This document shows, piece by piece, positions 1-9,550 of a DNA stretch of 64,000 nt. This DNA is from an uncultured Bacteroidia bacterium (GTDB lineage Bacteria; Bacteroidota; Bacteroidia; Bacteroidales; UBA932): assembly GCA_902782225.1 (NCBI GenBank), contig CACZMF010000019.1, positions 1-64,000 on the forward strand, in the 5' to 3' direction. Both the position numbers and the translations under genes were made by a program. The first letter of the stretch is position 1. Each line of letters starts with the position of its first letter. A model generated the notes under the pieces. It saw nothing but the letters and a program-made list of their open reading frames with translations. It was not told the DNA's origin and searched no databases.

Positions 1-1141
1 CTACCATAAAATAATCAACGCCACAATTACGGGCGAAGAGGACGTCGGAGGAGCTGTCACCGACCATAAGGGTGCGGGAAGGGTTGACGGAAGGATGGTC
101 TGACAGAATCTGGTCGAAAAGGCCGCGGTTGGGCTTGCGGCAAGGATCGGAGTCGGAGACGGCGGTGCAGACATAGATGCCGTCGATGCGGCCGCCGGAT
201 GCCGAAACCTCCTTCGTCATCCACTCGTGGATGCCCTCCAGGGCTTCCCTGCTCATCACTCCCCTGCCAACTCCGCGCTGGTTGGTGACGATGAATATAC
301 GCCTGAATCTGGATGCCGCCTCCCGTAAAGCGTCTTTTATTCCCGGCCGCCATTCGAATTCATCGATCGTCTTGACGTAGTCGCCGGGGCGAAGGACATT
401 GATCACGCCGTCTCTGTCAAGCAGGAGGGTGTCGTGGCCGGTGAGGAGCAGCCACGGCGCATTGCAGGCGCGGGCATAGTCGCCGGGAACGCCGATGTCG
501 ATGAAATAACCCTCCTGCACGAGCGCGCAAAGGTCACCGGCTGCGCACCGGGGCTCGAGCACGTCCTTTTCGAAGGAGAACTTTTCCGGCAGACCGTCGA
601 AGATTCCGGAGTCACGGTCAAGGGCATAGATTCCGCCGTTGATGAGGCCAGCCTCGCAGTGCTGCTTTTCCTTAAAGGCGCGGACGGTGCCGTCGGGAGC
701 AAGTTCCACCCTGCCGTAGCGGTCGAAGTCGCACATAGGTTTCAGCGCCACGGCTATTGGCTTTCCGGACTGTCGCCGGAACTCCACGAGCTGCCCGAGG
801 TCTGCGTCGAACCAAGTGTCGCCGTTGAGCACCACAAGCTCAGGACCGGCCGCCTTTGATGCCGCAAGCCTGATGCCTCCGCCGGTGCCCAGCGGCCGCT
901 CTTCGACGGCAAAGCAGAATTCAAATGGATACTCGGAAGCATGATCCGCTATCCACTGCTCTATCACTTCCCGCAGATAGCCGACACTGAGGATGACGCG
1001 CTCCACATCGAAGCGCTTCAGTCCCTCCAGCAGGTACCACAGAAACGGCTTACCGCCCACGGGCGCCATACACTTGGGCACGTCGCTGACCACGCTGCGA
1101 AGGCGGGTCCCCAGTCCTCCTGCAAGGATAATAACTTCCAT
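1..1141 (-). CDS. hddC-gmhB: Fused heptose-1-phosphate guanylyltransferase / heptose bisphosphate phosphatase (HddC-GmhB), 3' end cut by window edge
   Basis: Read from the minus strand, an open frame starts at the ATG at 1141 and stays open to the window edge (380 codons visible). Residues 1-230 are a sugar nucleotidyltransferase: LAGGLGTRLR near the start and LNGDTWFD near residue 105. Residues 238-380 are a HAD phosphatase of the GmhB type: LLLDRDGVIN near 240, IVTNQRGVGRG, and the late GDSSSDV motif. Together they would remove the 7-phosphate of D-glycero-D-manno-heptose 1,7-bisphosphate and load the 1-phosphate onto GTP to give GDP-heptose. The start overlaps the gmhA stop by one base (TAATG). 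GmhA and HddA lie just upstream, so the pathway is complete in three genes. Only a short C-terminal stretch should be missing. Confidence 0.88.
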   Translation of the reverse strand, partial: MEVIILAGGLGTRLRSVVSDVPKCMAPVGGKPFLWYLLEGLKRFDVERVILSVGYLREVIEQWIADHASEYPFEFCFAVEERPLGTGGGIRLAASKAAGPELVVLNGDTWFDADLGQLVEFRRQSGKPIAVALKPMCDFDRYGRVELAPDGTVRAFKEKQHCEAGLINGGIYALDRDSGIFDGLPEKFSFEKDVLEPRCAAGDLCALVQEGYFIDIGVPGDYARACNAPWLLLTGHDTLLLDRDGVINVLRPGDYVKTIDEFEWRPGIKDALREAASRFRRIFIVTNQRGVGRGVMSREALEGIHEWMTKEVSASGGRIDGIYVCTAVSDSDPCRKPNRGLFDQILSDHPSVNPSRTLMVGDSSSDVLFARNCGVDYFMV

Positions 1142-1776
1142 TACCTGCCGAAGAAGTGCTTTTCCATCATGAGGCACAGGCAGTGATACACCGGAAGGTG
1201 CAGCTCCTGGACCTTGAAGGTCTCCGTTTCCAGCACTTTGATGCACACGTCCGTGTAGCGCTCCAGTTTATTGGGCCTGGCTCCGGTGAGGCCGATAATT
1301 TTCATTCCGCGGGCTTTCGCGGCGACTGCTGCATAGAGCACGTTGCGGCTGTTTCCCGAAGTGCTGATGCCAAGGAACACGTCGCCGGGGCGGCCGTAGC
1401 CGTTGACCTGCTGCGCGAAACCCAGGAGGGGCTCGCAGTCGTTGAGATAAGCCGTGCTGAGGGCGATGTGCCCGTCGAGCGCTATAGCGGGTAGAGCCCC
1501 CTGCAGATTGTCACGCAGCACGGCGCCAAGCTCGGAATCCACAGCGACAAGCGCCTCGCCATACCCCTGCGGAAGGGTCTTTGGAAGGACGAAACTTTTC
1601 ATCATCTCGCCCACTATGTGTTCGGCATCCGCAGCGCTGCCGCCGTTGCCGGCAATGAGGAGCTTGCCCCCCGCTTCATAGCATTCGACAAGGGCCTGTG
1701 CAGCATCCCAAATCAGGCTTCGACAGGCTTCCAGCTGCGGATAGCGCCCAATCAATGAATCAAGTATCGCTTTCAT
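1141..1776 (-). CDS. gmhA: Sedoheptulose-7-phosphate isomerase GmhA
   Basis: 211 aa, the usual length for this SIS-domain family. It converts sedoheptulose 7-phosphate to D-glycero-D-manno-heptose 7-phosphate, the first step of nucleotide-heptose synthesis. The phosphosugar-binding signature AGNGGSAADAEHIVGEM lies near residues 42-58, a second sugar-binding stretch GISTSGNSRNV near 136-146, and ELHLPVYHCLCLMME near the C-terminus carries the family's late Glu/His residues. It sits between hddA (two bases upstream) and the fused hddC-gmhB (one-base overlap), which points to the GDP-heptose branch rather than the ADP-heptose branch. Confidence 0.93.
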   Translation of the reverse strand: MKAILDSLIGRYPQLEACRSLIWDAAQALVECYEAGGKLLIAGNGGSAADAEHIVGEMMKSFVLPKTLPQGYGEALVAVDSELGAVLRDNLQGALPAIALDGHIALSTAYLNDCEPLLGFAQQVNGYGRPGDVFLGISTSGNSRNVLYAAVAAKARGMKIIGLTGARPNKLERYTDVCIKVLETETFKVQELHLPVYHCLCLMMEKHFFGR

Positions 1777-1778
1777 TT

Positions 1779-2819
1779 TTACTCGTTGTCAGAATCAAAT
1801 ATTTTCCAGCCGTGCGCGCCTCCTTCGGTGAACAGGAAAGGCACTATGAAGCCGTCAAGGGCACTCAGGGCATCTTCCACCTGCTTTTTCATGGCAGGAT
1901 CGACGAAGAAGATAATGAATCCCCCGCCGCCGGCTCCGCTGACCTTGCCAGCCTTGGCACCTGAAGCAAAAGCAATATCCATCACTTGCTGGATGGCATC
2001 GTTGGTGATTCCGTCCGCCAAATTCTTTTTGTGTTCCCAGCTGCTTCCCATTATGGATGCAAACTCATGCATGTCGCCCTTGAGAAGTGCCGCCTTCATA
2101 TCGACAGCACTCTGTTTGATGCCGTGGAGGGCTTCAATTGTCTTCAGCCTGCCGGCATACGCGTTCTTTCGTTCCTCTTCGATGATGCGGGCGCTGCTGC
2201 GGGATTTCCCAGTGAAATAGAGCAGCAGGCTGGCCTCCAGTTCGTCCGTAATCCAGCGCTTGACCCTCAGAGGATTGACTATCACGCTGTCGTCGGGGCG
2301 GAACTCTATGAAATTGAAGCCGCCGAATGCCGCAGCATACTGGTCCTGCTTGCCGCCGGAGAGCCCAAGGTCCTTGCGCTCGATCTCATATGCGAGCCTT
2401 GCGATTTCATAGTCGCCCAACGGCAGGGAGTACCATTCCGCGAATGCCTTCAGTATGCACACCACCATTGTGCTCGATGTCCCGAGGCCGGAGCCGGCGG
2501 GAGCATCGTTGTAGGTGGTGATCCTGAATGGTTTAGGCGTGATGCCGAAATCCCGCACCACACGGTTGTAAACGCCCTTGATAAGGTCGGCCCCGCCATC
2601 CACGGGAAGCTCCGGCCCGAGCGGGAAGGAACAATTGCAGGAGGAGTCGTAGGAATGGATGGTAATCATCCCGTCCTGAGTCTCCTCGATGGTACAGTAT
2701 GCATACAGGTTGATGGTGGCATTGAGCACCAAGCCGCCGTACATGTCGCTGTAGGGCGACACGTCGCTGCCGCCGCCGGCAAGTCCCAGCCGCAGCGGCG
2801 CTTTGCTTCTGATGATCAT
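1779..2819 (-). CDS. hddA: D-glycero-D-manno-heptose 7-phosphate kinase HddA (GHMP family)
   Basis: 346 aa. GHMP-kinase features are visible: N-terminal RSKAPLRLGLAGGGSD, the glycine-rich ATP loop PAGSGLGTSSTMV near residues 110-122, and a late GKVSGAGGGGF loop near 300. HddA kinases phosphorylate heptose 7-phosphate at C1 to give the 1,7-bisphosphate. The start codon overlaps the stop of the upstream nucleotidyltransferase gene by four bases (ATGA) and gmhA follows two bases later, so the genes are almost surely co-transcribed. Other GHMP sugar kinases share this fold; the gmhA/hddC neighbours decide the call. Confidence 0.9.
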   Translation of the reverse strand: MIIRSKAPLRLGLAGGGSDVSPYSDMYGGLVLNATINLYAYCTIEETQDGMITIHSYDSSCNCSFPLGPELPVDGGADLIKGVYNRVVRDFGITPKPFRITTYNDAPAGSGLGTSSTMVVCILKAFAEWYSLPLGDYEIARLAYEIERKDLGLSGGKQDQYAAAFGGFNFIEFRPDDSVIVNPLRVKRWITDELEASLLLYFTGKSRSSARIIEEERKNAYAGRLKTIEALHGIKQSAVDMKAALLKGDMHEFASIMGSSWEHKKNLADGITNDAIQQVMDIAFASGAKAGKVSGAGGGGFIIFFVDPAMKKQVEDALSALDGFIVPFLFTEGGAHGWKIFDSDNE

Positions 2820-3898
2820 CTTCCTTTGTATAAATAATTATGCCGGCAGCGCCAGAAATACTGCCAGAGGATAAAGAATGGCATCCAGAACACTTCCGAG
2901 GGATAATGCACGAAATAGCGGAAAGACCGCCCTACTTTCCTGCGCCCGTGGGCCAGCAGCCCCTCCCCCTTAGCGTGTGCGTTACGGGGATCGTAGCGGC
3001 CGAAATTGCCGGCACGCAGTATCTCGTCGAGAAGGAACGCTCCCTCCCCGGGGTCCGGCACACAGAGCATCAAGCCATCTTCGAGGGCGAACACTTCCTT
3101 GAGCACCCACATCACGGCAGCCGCAAAACCCTGCATCTTCAGGTGCTTAAGGTCAGACCGGACCTTCTCCCGCTGCTCGTCCGAGAGTTGCTTAAGGACA
3201 TAATAATAGTCGAGCAGCTGGCGGAGACCGACACCCTCTTCCAGCACGTGCCGGTAGATATGGAGAAGCATATACACGGCATCGAACGAGGCCGTGGTCA
3301 CGCAGAAGCCGAGCTCCCCGTCGTAATTGGAGAACTGTTCGCCGGCATTCGCTGCAAACCATCGCTGGAGACGCCGGTTAGCTCCGGGAGCGTTCATCCA
3401 GGTGGGGGTGAAATGCACTTCAACGCCCATTTTGGGTATCATATTCGCGTCCAGGTGGTGGTAAACGATCTTTTTGACCGGGCACAGGGTGCGGATATAA
3501 TCAACTATCGCCTGTCTGTCCCCTTCCAGCCAGATGTCTATGTCGCCGCACTGGCGCAGCGTCGGATCAGGGTAGCGCAATGCAGCACCCTGCCCCTTCA
3601 GCAGGCAGTTTCTAAAACCGTCGGCATTGAATTTCTCATAGAGCGAACGGATCGTTTTATTCTGGACCTCGTTCCTCTTCGCAATCTTCTCGGCCATCAT
3701 GGCCCAGCGGGAATAAATGCTCAACGGTATTTCAATGCTGTCGTGAAGCTCGTCAATTGCAGGAAACGTCACGCCGAGCAGATTATGCTTTCCGGTGACC
3801 TTGAGAAGTTCTTCCCACTCTTCACGGGATGCCGGCGGCTCCGAAATGGATTCCCTGCAGCCCACGGCCATCTGCACAAGTTCGAAAAAAGAATTCAT
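2816..3898 (-). CDS. Nucleotidyltransferase-family protein (NTP_transf_5-like) in polysaccharide locus
   Basis: About 360 aa. The core resembles the NTP_transf_5 family: CLLKGQGAALRYPDP followed by the acidic pair in GDIDIWLEG, as in polymerase-beta-type nucleotidyltransferases. Members are frequent in Bacteroidota polysaccharide loci, but the substrate is not known to me. I place the start at the ATG at 3898, one base past the stop of the sugar-transferase gene; a start at 3922 would add eight residues and overlap that gene. The 3' end overlaps hddA by ATGA. A role in modifying a glycan or its lipid carrier is inferred from position only. Confidence 0.75.
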   Translation of the reverse strand: MNSFFELVQMAVGCRESISEPPASREEWEELLKVTGKHNLLGVTFPAIDELHDSIEIPLSIYSRWAMMAEKIAKRNEVQNKTIRSLYEKFNADGFRNCLLKGQGAALRYPDPTLRQCGDIDIWLEGDRQAIVDYIRTLCPVKKIVYHHLDANMIPKMGVEVHFTPTWMNAPGANRRLQRWFAANAGEQFSNYDGELGFCVTTASFDAVYMLLHIYRHVLEEGVGLRQLLDYYYVLKQLSDEQREKVRSDLKHLKMQGFAAAVMWVLKEVFALEDGLMLCVPDPGEGAFLLDEILRAGNFGRYDPRNAHAKGEGLLAHGRRKVGRSFRYFVHYPSEVFWMPFFILWQYFWRCRHNYLYKGR

Positions 3899-3899
3899 A

Positions 3900-5270
3900 T
3901 CAATAGGCCTGTTTGTCTCCACCCAGGATCTGAGCTATTGTCTTAAGTATAATCTTCACGTCCAGCCCGAGGGTCCAGTGCTCTATGTACCAGATATCGT
4001 AGCGGACGCGGTCGGCCATTGCCTCGGTGGTCTTGGTCTCGCCGCGGCAGCCGTTGACCTGCGCCCAGCCGGTGAGGCCGGGCTTCACCATGTGACGTAC
4101 AAGGTATTCATCCACCAGTTTGGTATACATTTCGGTGTGCAATTCCATATGCGGACGCGGGCCAATGATGGACATGTCCCCTTTCAGCACGTTTATGAAC
4201 TGCGGCAGCTCGTCGATGGAGGTACGGCGCAGGAAATCGCCGAACTTGGTCTTGCGGGGATCGTCCGCCGTCGCCTGCAGCTTGTCGGCGTCGGCGTTGA
4301 CCTTCATCGAGCGGAACTTGTACATCGTGAAGGGACGGCCCTTGTAGCCCGTTCGCTTCTGCTTGAATAGTATGGGGCCGGGCGACGAAAGGGACGTGCC
4401 GATGGCCACGAAGCACCACACGAAGGGGTAAATCAGCACCAGGAACAGCAGGCTCGCAATGATGTCGAAGAAACGCTTGACTGCCGCATTGACGGGATTG
4501 GACAGGGGCTCGTCCCTGAGTTTCACCACGGTCAGAGGCCCCATCTCGCTGAAAGTCATCGACCTGTGGAGGTAGCCGTCCATGTTGGGCACATAGTAGA
4601 AGTCGATGAACAGGTTCTCGCAACTGCGGATTATCTCGTTGACGGTACCCGTCTTGATTGCAGGATTAAGGCTGCAGTACAGCTGGTGGACCTTGTTGTT
4701 TTCAATGTACTGCTTGATTGCAGGCAAGTCTTCCCCGAATTCAGCGACAAGCTTATAATCAGCGAAATCTGCAGAGCTCTGGATGATGTCAGCAAGCCTT
4801 CCCGCATTCTCGTTCTCCCCCACTATGACCACGTGGATCTTGTTGCGTCCCTTCTTTCTGGCCGCGAGGATTGCAGCGCGGAACAACAGGTGCCATATAC
4901 TTATCACGGCCACCGACATCATTCCCTCATAGAGGAAGAAATGCCCGGCAAAGCTATAAAAGAGAATATCGACGGAAGCGGCGAAGATGCCAAGCGTGAT
5001 CAGGCACTGGTATAATACCCGCAGGATCTGCTTCTTCCAATTATAGCCCCGCTCGTGGAGGCGCACAGGCAGCACCACCATTGCGATTATAAACCCGACG
5101 ATAAGAAAATACAGCGACCGCGGCCTTGTCAGCACGAAATCCTCCGGACTCGTGAACTTGAACCAGCTCAGCATCCATTCGAAGATGCCAACGTGGATCG
5201 CCAGGTCCACCAGCATCACCGGGACGCTGTAGTAGAAAAACTCCTTGGTGTTGAATGTCTTCAGGTTCAT
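3900..5270 (-). CDS. Priming polyprenyl-phosphate sugar-1-phosphate transferase (WcaJ/WbaP type)
   Basis: 456 aa. Four hydrophobic segments lie in the first 140 residues, then a soluble Rossmann-like region (VVIVGENENAGRLAD), then a membrane-dipping helix near 270-290, and the Bac_transf catalytic domain: FKQKRTGYKGRPFTMYKFRS, RRTSIDELPQFINVLKGDMS, IGPRPH, KPGLTGWAQVNG. These enzymes transfer a sugar 1-phosphate from its nucleotide to undecaprenyl phosphate on the inner face of the inner membrane and so start each repeat unit. It lies four bases after fcl. Whether it uses glucose, galactose or an amino sugar cannot be told from sequence. Confidence 0.9.
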   Translation of the reverse strand: MNLKTFNTKEFFYYSVPVMLVDLAIHVGIFEWMLSWFKFTSPEDFVLTRPRSLYFLIVGFIIAMVVLPVRLHERGYNWKKQILRVLYQCLITLGIFAASVDILFYSFAGHFFLYEGMMSVAVISIWHLLFRAAILAARKKGRNKIHVVIVGENENAGRLADIIQSSADFADYKLVAEFGEDLPAIKQYIENNKVHQLYCSLNPAIKTGTVNEIIRSCENLFIDFYYVPNMDGYLHRSMTFSEMGPLTVVKLRDEPLSNPVNAAVKRFFDIIASLLFLVLIYPFVWCFVAIGTSLSSPGPILFKQKRTGYKGRPFTMYKFRSMKVNADADKLQATADDPRKTKFGDFLRRTSIDELPQFINVLKGDMSIIGPRPHMELHTEMYTKLVDEYLVRHMVKPGLTGWAQVNGCRGETKTTEAMADRVRYDIWYIEHWTLGLDVKIILKTIAQILGGDKQAY

Positions 5271-5274
5271 AACG

Positions 5275-6225
5275 TCATCTTTCAGCTCTCATCGGGTTGT
5301 GCAGGAAATCTTTGTAAGCGAGGCGTATGCCGTCTTCGAGTTCTGTCTTGTAGGTCCAGCCAAGGGCCGTCGCCTTGCTCACGTCCAGAAGCTTGCGGGG
5401 AGTGCCGTTAGGGCGGGAAGTATCCCACCTTATGGCTCCGCTGTAGCCGACAACCTTAGCGACAAGCTCCGTCAGTGCCTTGATAGTCAATTCCTTGCCA
5501 GTGCCGGCATTGACCGTCTCGTTGCCCGAATAATTGTTCATAAGGAATACGCAAAGGTTGGCGAGGTCATCCACATAAAGGAATTCACGGAGGGGGCTTC
5601 CGTCGCCCCAGCAGGTGACTTCCTTGAGACCTGCTTCCTTTGCCTCGTGGAAGCGGCGGATCAGTGCCGGCAGCACGTGGCTGTGTTCCGGATGGTAGTT
5701 ATCGTTGGGGCCGTAAAGGTTGGTCGGCATCACAGAGATATAATCCGTGCCGTACTGACGGTTCAGGAACTCGCAGTACTTAAGGCCGCTGATCTTTGCC
5801 AGCGCATAAGCCTCGTTTGTCTTCTCCAGCGCTCCGGTCAGCAGACAACTCTCCGGCATGGGCTGCGGCGCCATACGGGGATAAATGCAGGAGGAACCAA
5901 GGAATTCAAGCTTCTTGCAACCGTTCTTCCACGCAGAATGGATGACATTCATCTCCAGGATCATATTGTCGTACATAAAGTCCGCAAGGGCATTCTGGTT
6001 GGCGACAATTCCACCCACCTTTGCCGCGGCGAGAAACACATACTCCGGCTTCTCCGCCTCAAAAAACGCCTCGACGGCATCCTGGCGCGTCAGGTCCAGT
6101 TCCTTGTGGGTGCGGGTGACGATATTCGTGTATCCCTGGCGCTGCAACTCCCGCACTATGGCGCTCCCCACCATTCCCCGGTGGCCGGCCACATATATCT
6201 TGCTGTTCTTTTCCATTGTCGTCAC
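5275..6225 (-). CDS. fcl: GDP-L-fucose synthase (Fcl/WcaG)
   Basis: 316 aa SDR enzyme. It has the N-terminal NADP loop [11 protein letters not shown], the SSCIYP catalytic serine segment, and YALAKISG giving the catalytic Tyr and Lys. Fcl epimerises and reduces GDP-4-keto-6-deoxymannose to GDP-L-fucose. The start overlaps the gmd stop by ATGA (6222-6225), and Gmd supplies its substrate. In Bacteroidales GDP-fucose also feeds protein O-glycosylation, so the product may not be limited to this locus's polysaccharide. Confidence 0.94.
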   Translation of the reverse strand: MTTMEKNSKIYVAGHRGMVGSAIVRELQRQGYTNIVTRTHKELDLTRQDAVEAFFEAEKPEYVFLAAAKVGGIVANQNALADFMYDNMILEMNVIHSAWKNGCKKLEFLGSSCIYPRMAPQPMPESCLLTGALEKTNEAYALAKISGLKYCEFLNRQYGTDYISVMPTNLYGPNDNYHPEHSHVLPALIRRFHEAKEAGLKEVTCWGDGSPLREFLYVDDLANLCVFLMNNYSGNETVNAGTGKELTIKALTELVAKVVGYSGAIRWDTSRPNGTPRKLLDVSKATALGWTYKTELEDGIRLAYKDFLHNPMRAER

Positions 6226-7295
6226 ACTCGCTCCCTGATGTACATCTTCCGGACTTTCTTCATATCGTGCTGCACCATTATGCGCACCAATTCTTCGAAT
6301 GAAGTCTTCTGCGGATTCCAGCCCAGCACCTGTTTCGCCTTCGTGGGGTCACCCAGCAGCTGTTCCACTTCGGAGGGGCGGAAATACTTGGGGTCCACCT
6401 CCACCAGCACGCGTCCGCTATCTTTGTCGATACCCTTCTCCTCAATGCCTTCACCTTCCCAGACAAGCTCAATTCCTGCTTCCCGGAAGGCAAGGGTGCA
6501 GAACTCCCGCACGCTATGATACTGCCCCGTTGCCACCACATAGTCGTCCGGCTTTTCCTGTTGAAGCATAAGCCACATACACTCGACATAGTCCCGGGCA
6601 TAGCCCCAGTCGCGCAGGGCGTTCATATTTCCCAGATACAACTTGTCCTGGAATCCCTGCGCTATACGGGCGGCGGCAAGCGTGATCTTGCGGGTCACGA
6701 AGTTTTCGCCGCGCCTTTCGCTTTCGTGGTTGAACAGGATGCCGTTGCAACAGTACATCCCGTAACTCTCCCGGTAATTCTTCATTATCCAGAAGCCGTA
6801 AAGCTTTGCAACGCCGTACGGGCTGCGGGGATAGAACGGGGTCGTCTCCTTCTGGGGAATCTCCTGCACGAGGCCGAAGAGCTCCGAAGTCGATGCCTGA
6901 TAGATGCGGCAGGTCTTTTCAAGGCCTGCTATACGCACCGCTTCCAAAAGCCGGAGCACCCCCATGGCATCCGTGTCCGCCGTGAACTCAGGCACATCGA
7001 AAGACACTTTCACGTGACTCTGGGCGGCCAGGTTGTAGATTTCGTCGGGTTTGATTTCACTTATGATACGGATGAGGGAACTTGAATCGGTCATATCGCC
7101 CCAGTGGAGAATCAGCAGCGGTTTCTTTTTCATATCCCGCACCCATTCATCCAGATACAAGTGCTCGATCCTTCCCGTATTGAAAGAGGAGCTGCGGCGC
7201 ATTATGCCGTGTACTTCATAGCCTTTATCCAACAAGAATTCGGCAAGGAAAGAGCCGTCTTGCCCGGTAATTCCGGTGATCAGTGCCTTTTTCAT
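6222..7295 (-). CDS. gmd: GDP-mannose 4,6-dehydratase
   Basis: 357 aa, the usual length. It has the [14 protein letters not shown] nucleotide loop, the catalytic STSELFG segment, [12 protein letters not shown] (Tyr/Lys pair) and [15 protein letters not shown], all hallmarks of Gmd. It removes water from GDP-D-mannose to give GDP-4-keto-6-deoxy-D-mannose, used by the adjacent Fcl. The gap to the upstream beta-helix gene is 12 bases, so it is probably in the same operon. Confidence 0.95.
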   Translation of the reverse strand: MKKALITGITGQDGSFLAEFLLDKGYEVHGIMRRSSSFNTGRIEHLYLDEWVRDMKKKPLLILHWGDMTDSSSLIRIISEIKPDEIYNLAAQSHVKVSFDVPEFTADTDAMGVLRLLEAVRIAGLEKTCRIYQASTSELFGLVQEIPQKETTPFYPRSPYGVAKLYGFWIMKNYRESYGMYCCNGILFNHESERRGENFVTRKITLAAARIAQGFQDKLYLGNMNALRDWGYARDYVECMWLMLQQEKPDDYVVATGQYHSVREFCTLAFREAGIELVWEGEGIEEKGIDKDSGRVLVEVDPKYFRPSEVEQLLGDPTKAKQVLGWNPQKTSFEELVRIMVQHDMKKVRKMYIRERV

Positions 7296-7307
7296 ATAAA
7301 TCAGTTA

Positions 7308-8807
7308 TTATCTCTTGTAGTTAGTTCCTAGGAAGCATCCATTGTCGTCCCCTTCCCGGGGCTCGAAACGTATATCGCCGTCGACGGTATTTCCGAACAC
7401 GGAGTTATTGACGTTGGTCCTCTCTGTCTTTGAAGAAGGATCCATCGATTTCTCGAATCTCTTAACCCGCCGGGAATCAATACAGTAACTATTATGAATA
7501 TTGTAAACGGTATTGCCGCTGATTTCCACGCCATAGGCCCCGTCATCCAGAAAAATGCCCCGGTTCTGATACCGGCCTGCAATGTCGTGGATGACATTGT
7601 TCCTGATCACGGCGCCGTCATTCCGGGTGAAGACATACACGGCACCACCGTCCATAACCTGATAATTCTCAATAGAAGAAATGTAGTCTTCCGTGTAATA
7701 CATCGTGTTGTTTTCCACGACACCGCACGAACGAGCAGGAATCTCGTCGGCGTAATACACCCCCACGGCAACCGCACAATAGCCGAAATTGCAGAAGACG
7801 TTGTCCCGGACGGCATAGTTCTCCCCGCGCACGCAGATGCAGAAAGTCGGCCCCATGCCCAAACCCGTGTACACAAAGCTGTTGCCCTCGGCCACGGTAC
7901 CATAGCAACGCACATCGGCAATGAGCCCGAAGCCCTCACAATAGCTGGTCACATTATTGCGGAACCTGATGTTGCTGGTGTTCTGCGCTTCCATCAGGTT
8001 GCCTGCAAGCCCCCTGAAATCACAAGAATCGATATCAAAGCTGCCGGTCTCGACATTAATTGTCCGGAACAGAGACATATACTGAACCGATCCGTTCCCG
8101 AAAAAGGACAACCCTTCGATTCTCAGCGATTTAAGGGATGAACCATATACATACAGGAAACAGCAGGCGTCGCATCTGCGAACATCCTTTCCACTATGGC
8201 TGACGCTGAAGCGCACTCGCGGCATCTGTGCCCCGAAGGTGAAATCCTTATTGAGCAGTTCTGCCGACCCTGCCCTGAAGAAAACTTTCCTGGCCCTGAT
8301 TTTTTCAATCTTATAGTTATGCGCTTCATAGGCCTCTGTGAGCTTCAGATAACCGCCCTTGACTCCACGCAGTGCAGCCCAGGGCACCTTTATCCTGTAC
8401 AAGTCGTCTTCCACGTGCACGGCAATGGAGCGCGCCTTGAACGACTGGCCGAAACGAGGGAGCGCTTCATAAGAATCAATATAAGCGGAATTCACGCTGA
8501 AGGGTTCATCCGTCAACACTGTAGGACCGCGGCCGGTAAGCACTGCATTATGCCCCTTGAGCGTCACGGACACGTCGGGAAGTTTTCTGTTGATTATGCA
8601 TAAATGCTTCTCGCTGAAATAGTAGCGCCCGGGAGCAAAATCTATGACAATGCTCTTCTCTCCCATGTCGACAGCAGCATCAAATTGCTGCTGCAGGGTA
8701 GCGAAACTCTCTTGTGAATCTACAGGGATCACACAGGAAGATGCAGCTCCGGCCCCAAAAGAAAGCAGAGAGAAGGACAGTAATGGTATCAACAGGCGTG
8801 CAGTCAT
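7308..8807 (-). CDS. Secreted right-handed beta-helix protein within polysaccharide locus
   Basis: 499 aa from the ATG at 8807, which overlaps the stop of the wecG-like gene by ATGA; an upstream in-frame start at 8918 would lie wholly inside that gene and is less likely. The first 22 residues are a signal peptide (MTARLLIPLLSFSLLSFGAG). The body has many short Asn/Gly-rich turns of the form NNxxY and IxxNxV, for example RFRNNVTSYCEGFG, VIRNNVIHD and VEISGNTVYN, typical of parallel beta-helices found in polysaccharide lyases, epimerases and hydrolases. I see no assignable catalytic motif. It may trim or modify the exported polymer in the periplasm or at the surface; that is inference from position. 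Confidence 0.78.
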   Translation of the reverse strand: MTARLLIPLLSFSLLSFGAGAASSCVIPVDSQESFATLQQQFDAAVDMGEKSIVIDFAPGRYYFSEKHLCIINRKLPDVSVTLKGHNAVLTGRGPTVLTDEPFSVNSAYIDSYEALPRFGQSFKARSIAVHVEDDLYRIKVPWAALRGVKGGYLKLTEAYEAHNYKIEKIRARKVFFRAGSAELLNKDFTFGAQMPRVRFSVSHSGKDVRRCDACCFLYVYGSSLKSLRIEGLSFFGNGSVQYMSLFRTINVETGSFDIDSCDFRGLAGNLMEAQNTSNIRFRNNVTSYCEGFGLIADVRCYGTVAEGNSFVYTGLGMGPTFCICVRGENYAVRDNVFCNFGYCAVAVGVYYADEIPARSCGVVENNTMYYTEDYISSIENYQVMDGGAVYVFTRNDGAVIRNNVIHDIAGRYQNRGIFLDDGAYGVEISGNTVYNIHNSYCIDSRRVKRFEKSMDPSSKTERTNVNNSVFGNTVDGDIRFEPREGDDNGCFLGTNYKR

Positions 8808-9550
8808 CTGTTCCGAAGATATTTCTTTTCGTTTCGTATCAAGGACGGCAATGAACGGACAAAACGCCAATAACGCGGAATATTCTTCTTTGGCTGCTCC
8901 AGGGCACGATGCAGCCATTCAAGATGGAGCTTGAGCATCCAGGCGGGAGCACGTTTCACATCCCCTACCCCTGCGTTGAAATTGAATATGGCGCCGAATC
9001 CGAACATCACTCCCCGGTTCAGATAGGGCTTGAGCCGGGACATAAAAATCTCCTGCTTGGGAGCCCCGAGAGACACCCAGACTATATCCGGGGCGTCTTT
9101 GTTTATCATATCAGCAATTCCCTGATAGTCAAAACCATCCACAGTTGCAAAGGGCAAGGTCTCGAAACGCATGCCCTCAATGGAGGGATCGATACGGGAA
9201 AGATTCGCCTTGAGTCCCGCCAGCACTTCAGGGGTATTGCCCAGGAAAAACTGGCGGAAGCGGCACATTTTTATGTACTTGATAAAAATATCCGCACCTA
9301 TGTAACTGCTGAGGTCCTGCTTGTGGAGCCGGCCGAGAATCCTGGCAAGCACCGATCCGTCGCAATTATTCACAAGGGCTCCGTTGAGCACCTTCAGAAA
9401 CTCCGGATCACGGTAGGCACAAGTCAGATTGTTGGACTCCACGGAACACACATAACCGGGAACCCCGTCCCGGATAGCATCGAAAACGGTTTTATCAAGT
9501 TTGTCCTTGTCGAATTCCAGGCGAACGCCGAAATAGAGTTCTTCTTCCAT
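8804..9550 (-). CDS. WecG/TagA/CpsF-family glycosyltransferase (GT26)
   Basis: 248 aa from the ATG at 9550, which overlaps the upstream SDR gene stop (TGATG); a GTG one codon earlier is possible. The C-terminal half matches the family: PDIVWVSLGAPKQEIFMSRL, then GVMFGFGAIFNFNAG, then KRAPAWMLKLHLEWLHRAL. These enzymes add N-acetylmannosaminuronate or a similar sugar to a lipid-linked acceptor at the cytoplasmic face. No UDP-ManNAc pathway genes are present here, so the donor is unknown. Confidence 0.87.
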   Translation of the reverse strand: MEEELYFGVRLEFDKDKLDKTVFDAIRDGVPGYVCSVESNNLTCAYRDPEFLKVLNGALVNNCDGSVLARILGRLHKQDLSSYIGADIFIKYIKMCRFRQFFLGNTPEVLAGLKANLSRIDPSIEGMRFETLPFATVDGFDYQGIADMINKDAPDIVWVSLGAPKQEIFMSRLKPYLNRGVMFGFGAIFNFNAGVGDVKRAPAWMLKLHLEWLHRALEQPKKNIPRYWRFVRSLPSLIRNEKKYLRNR

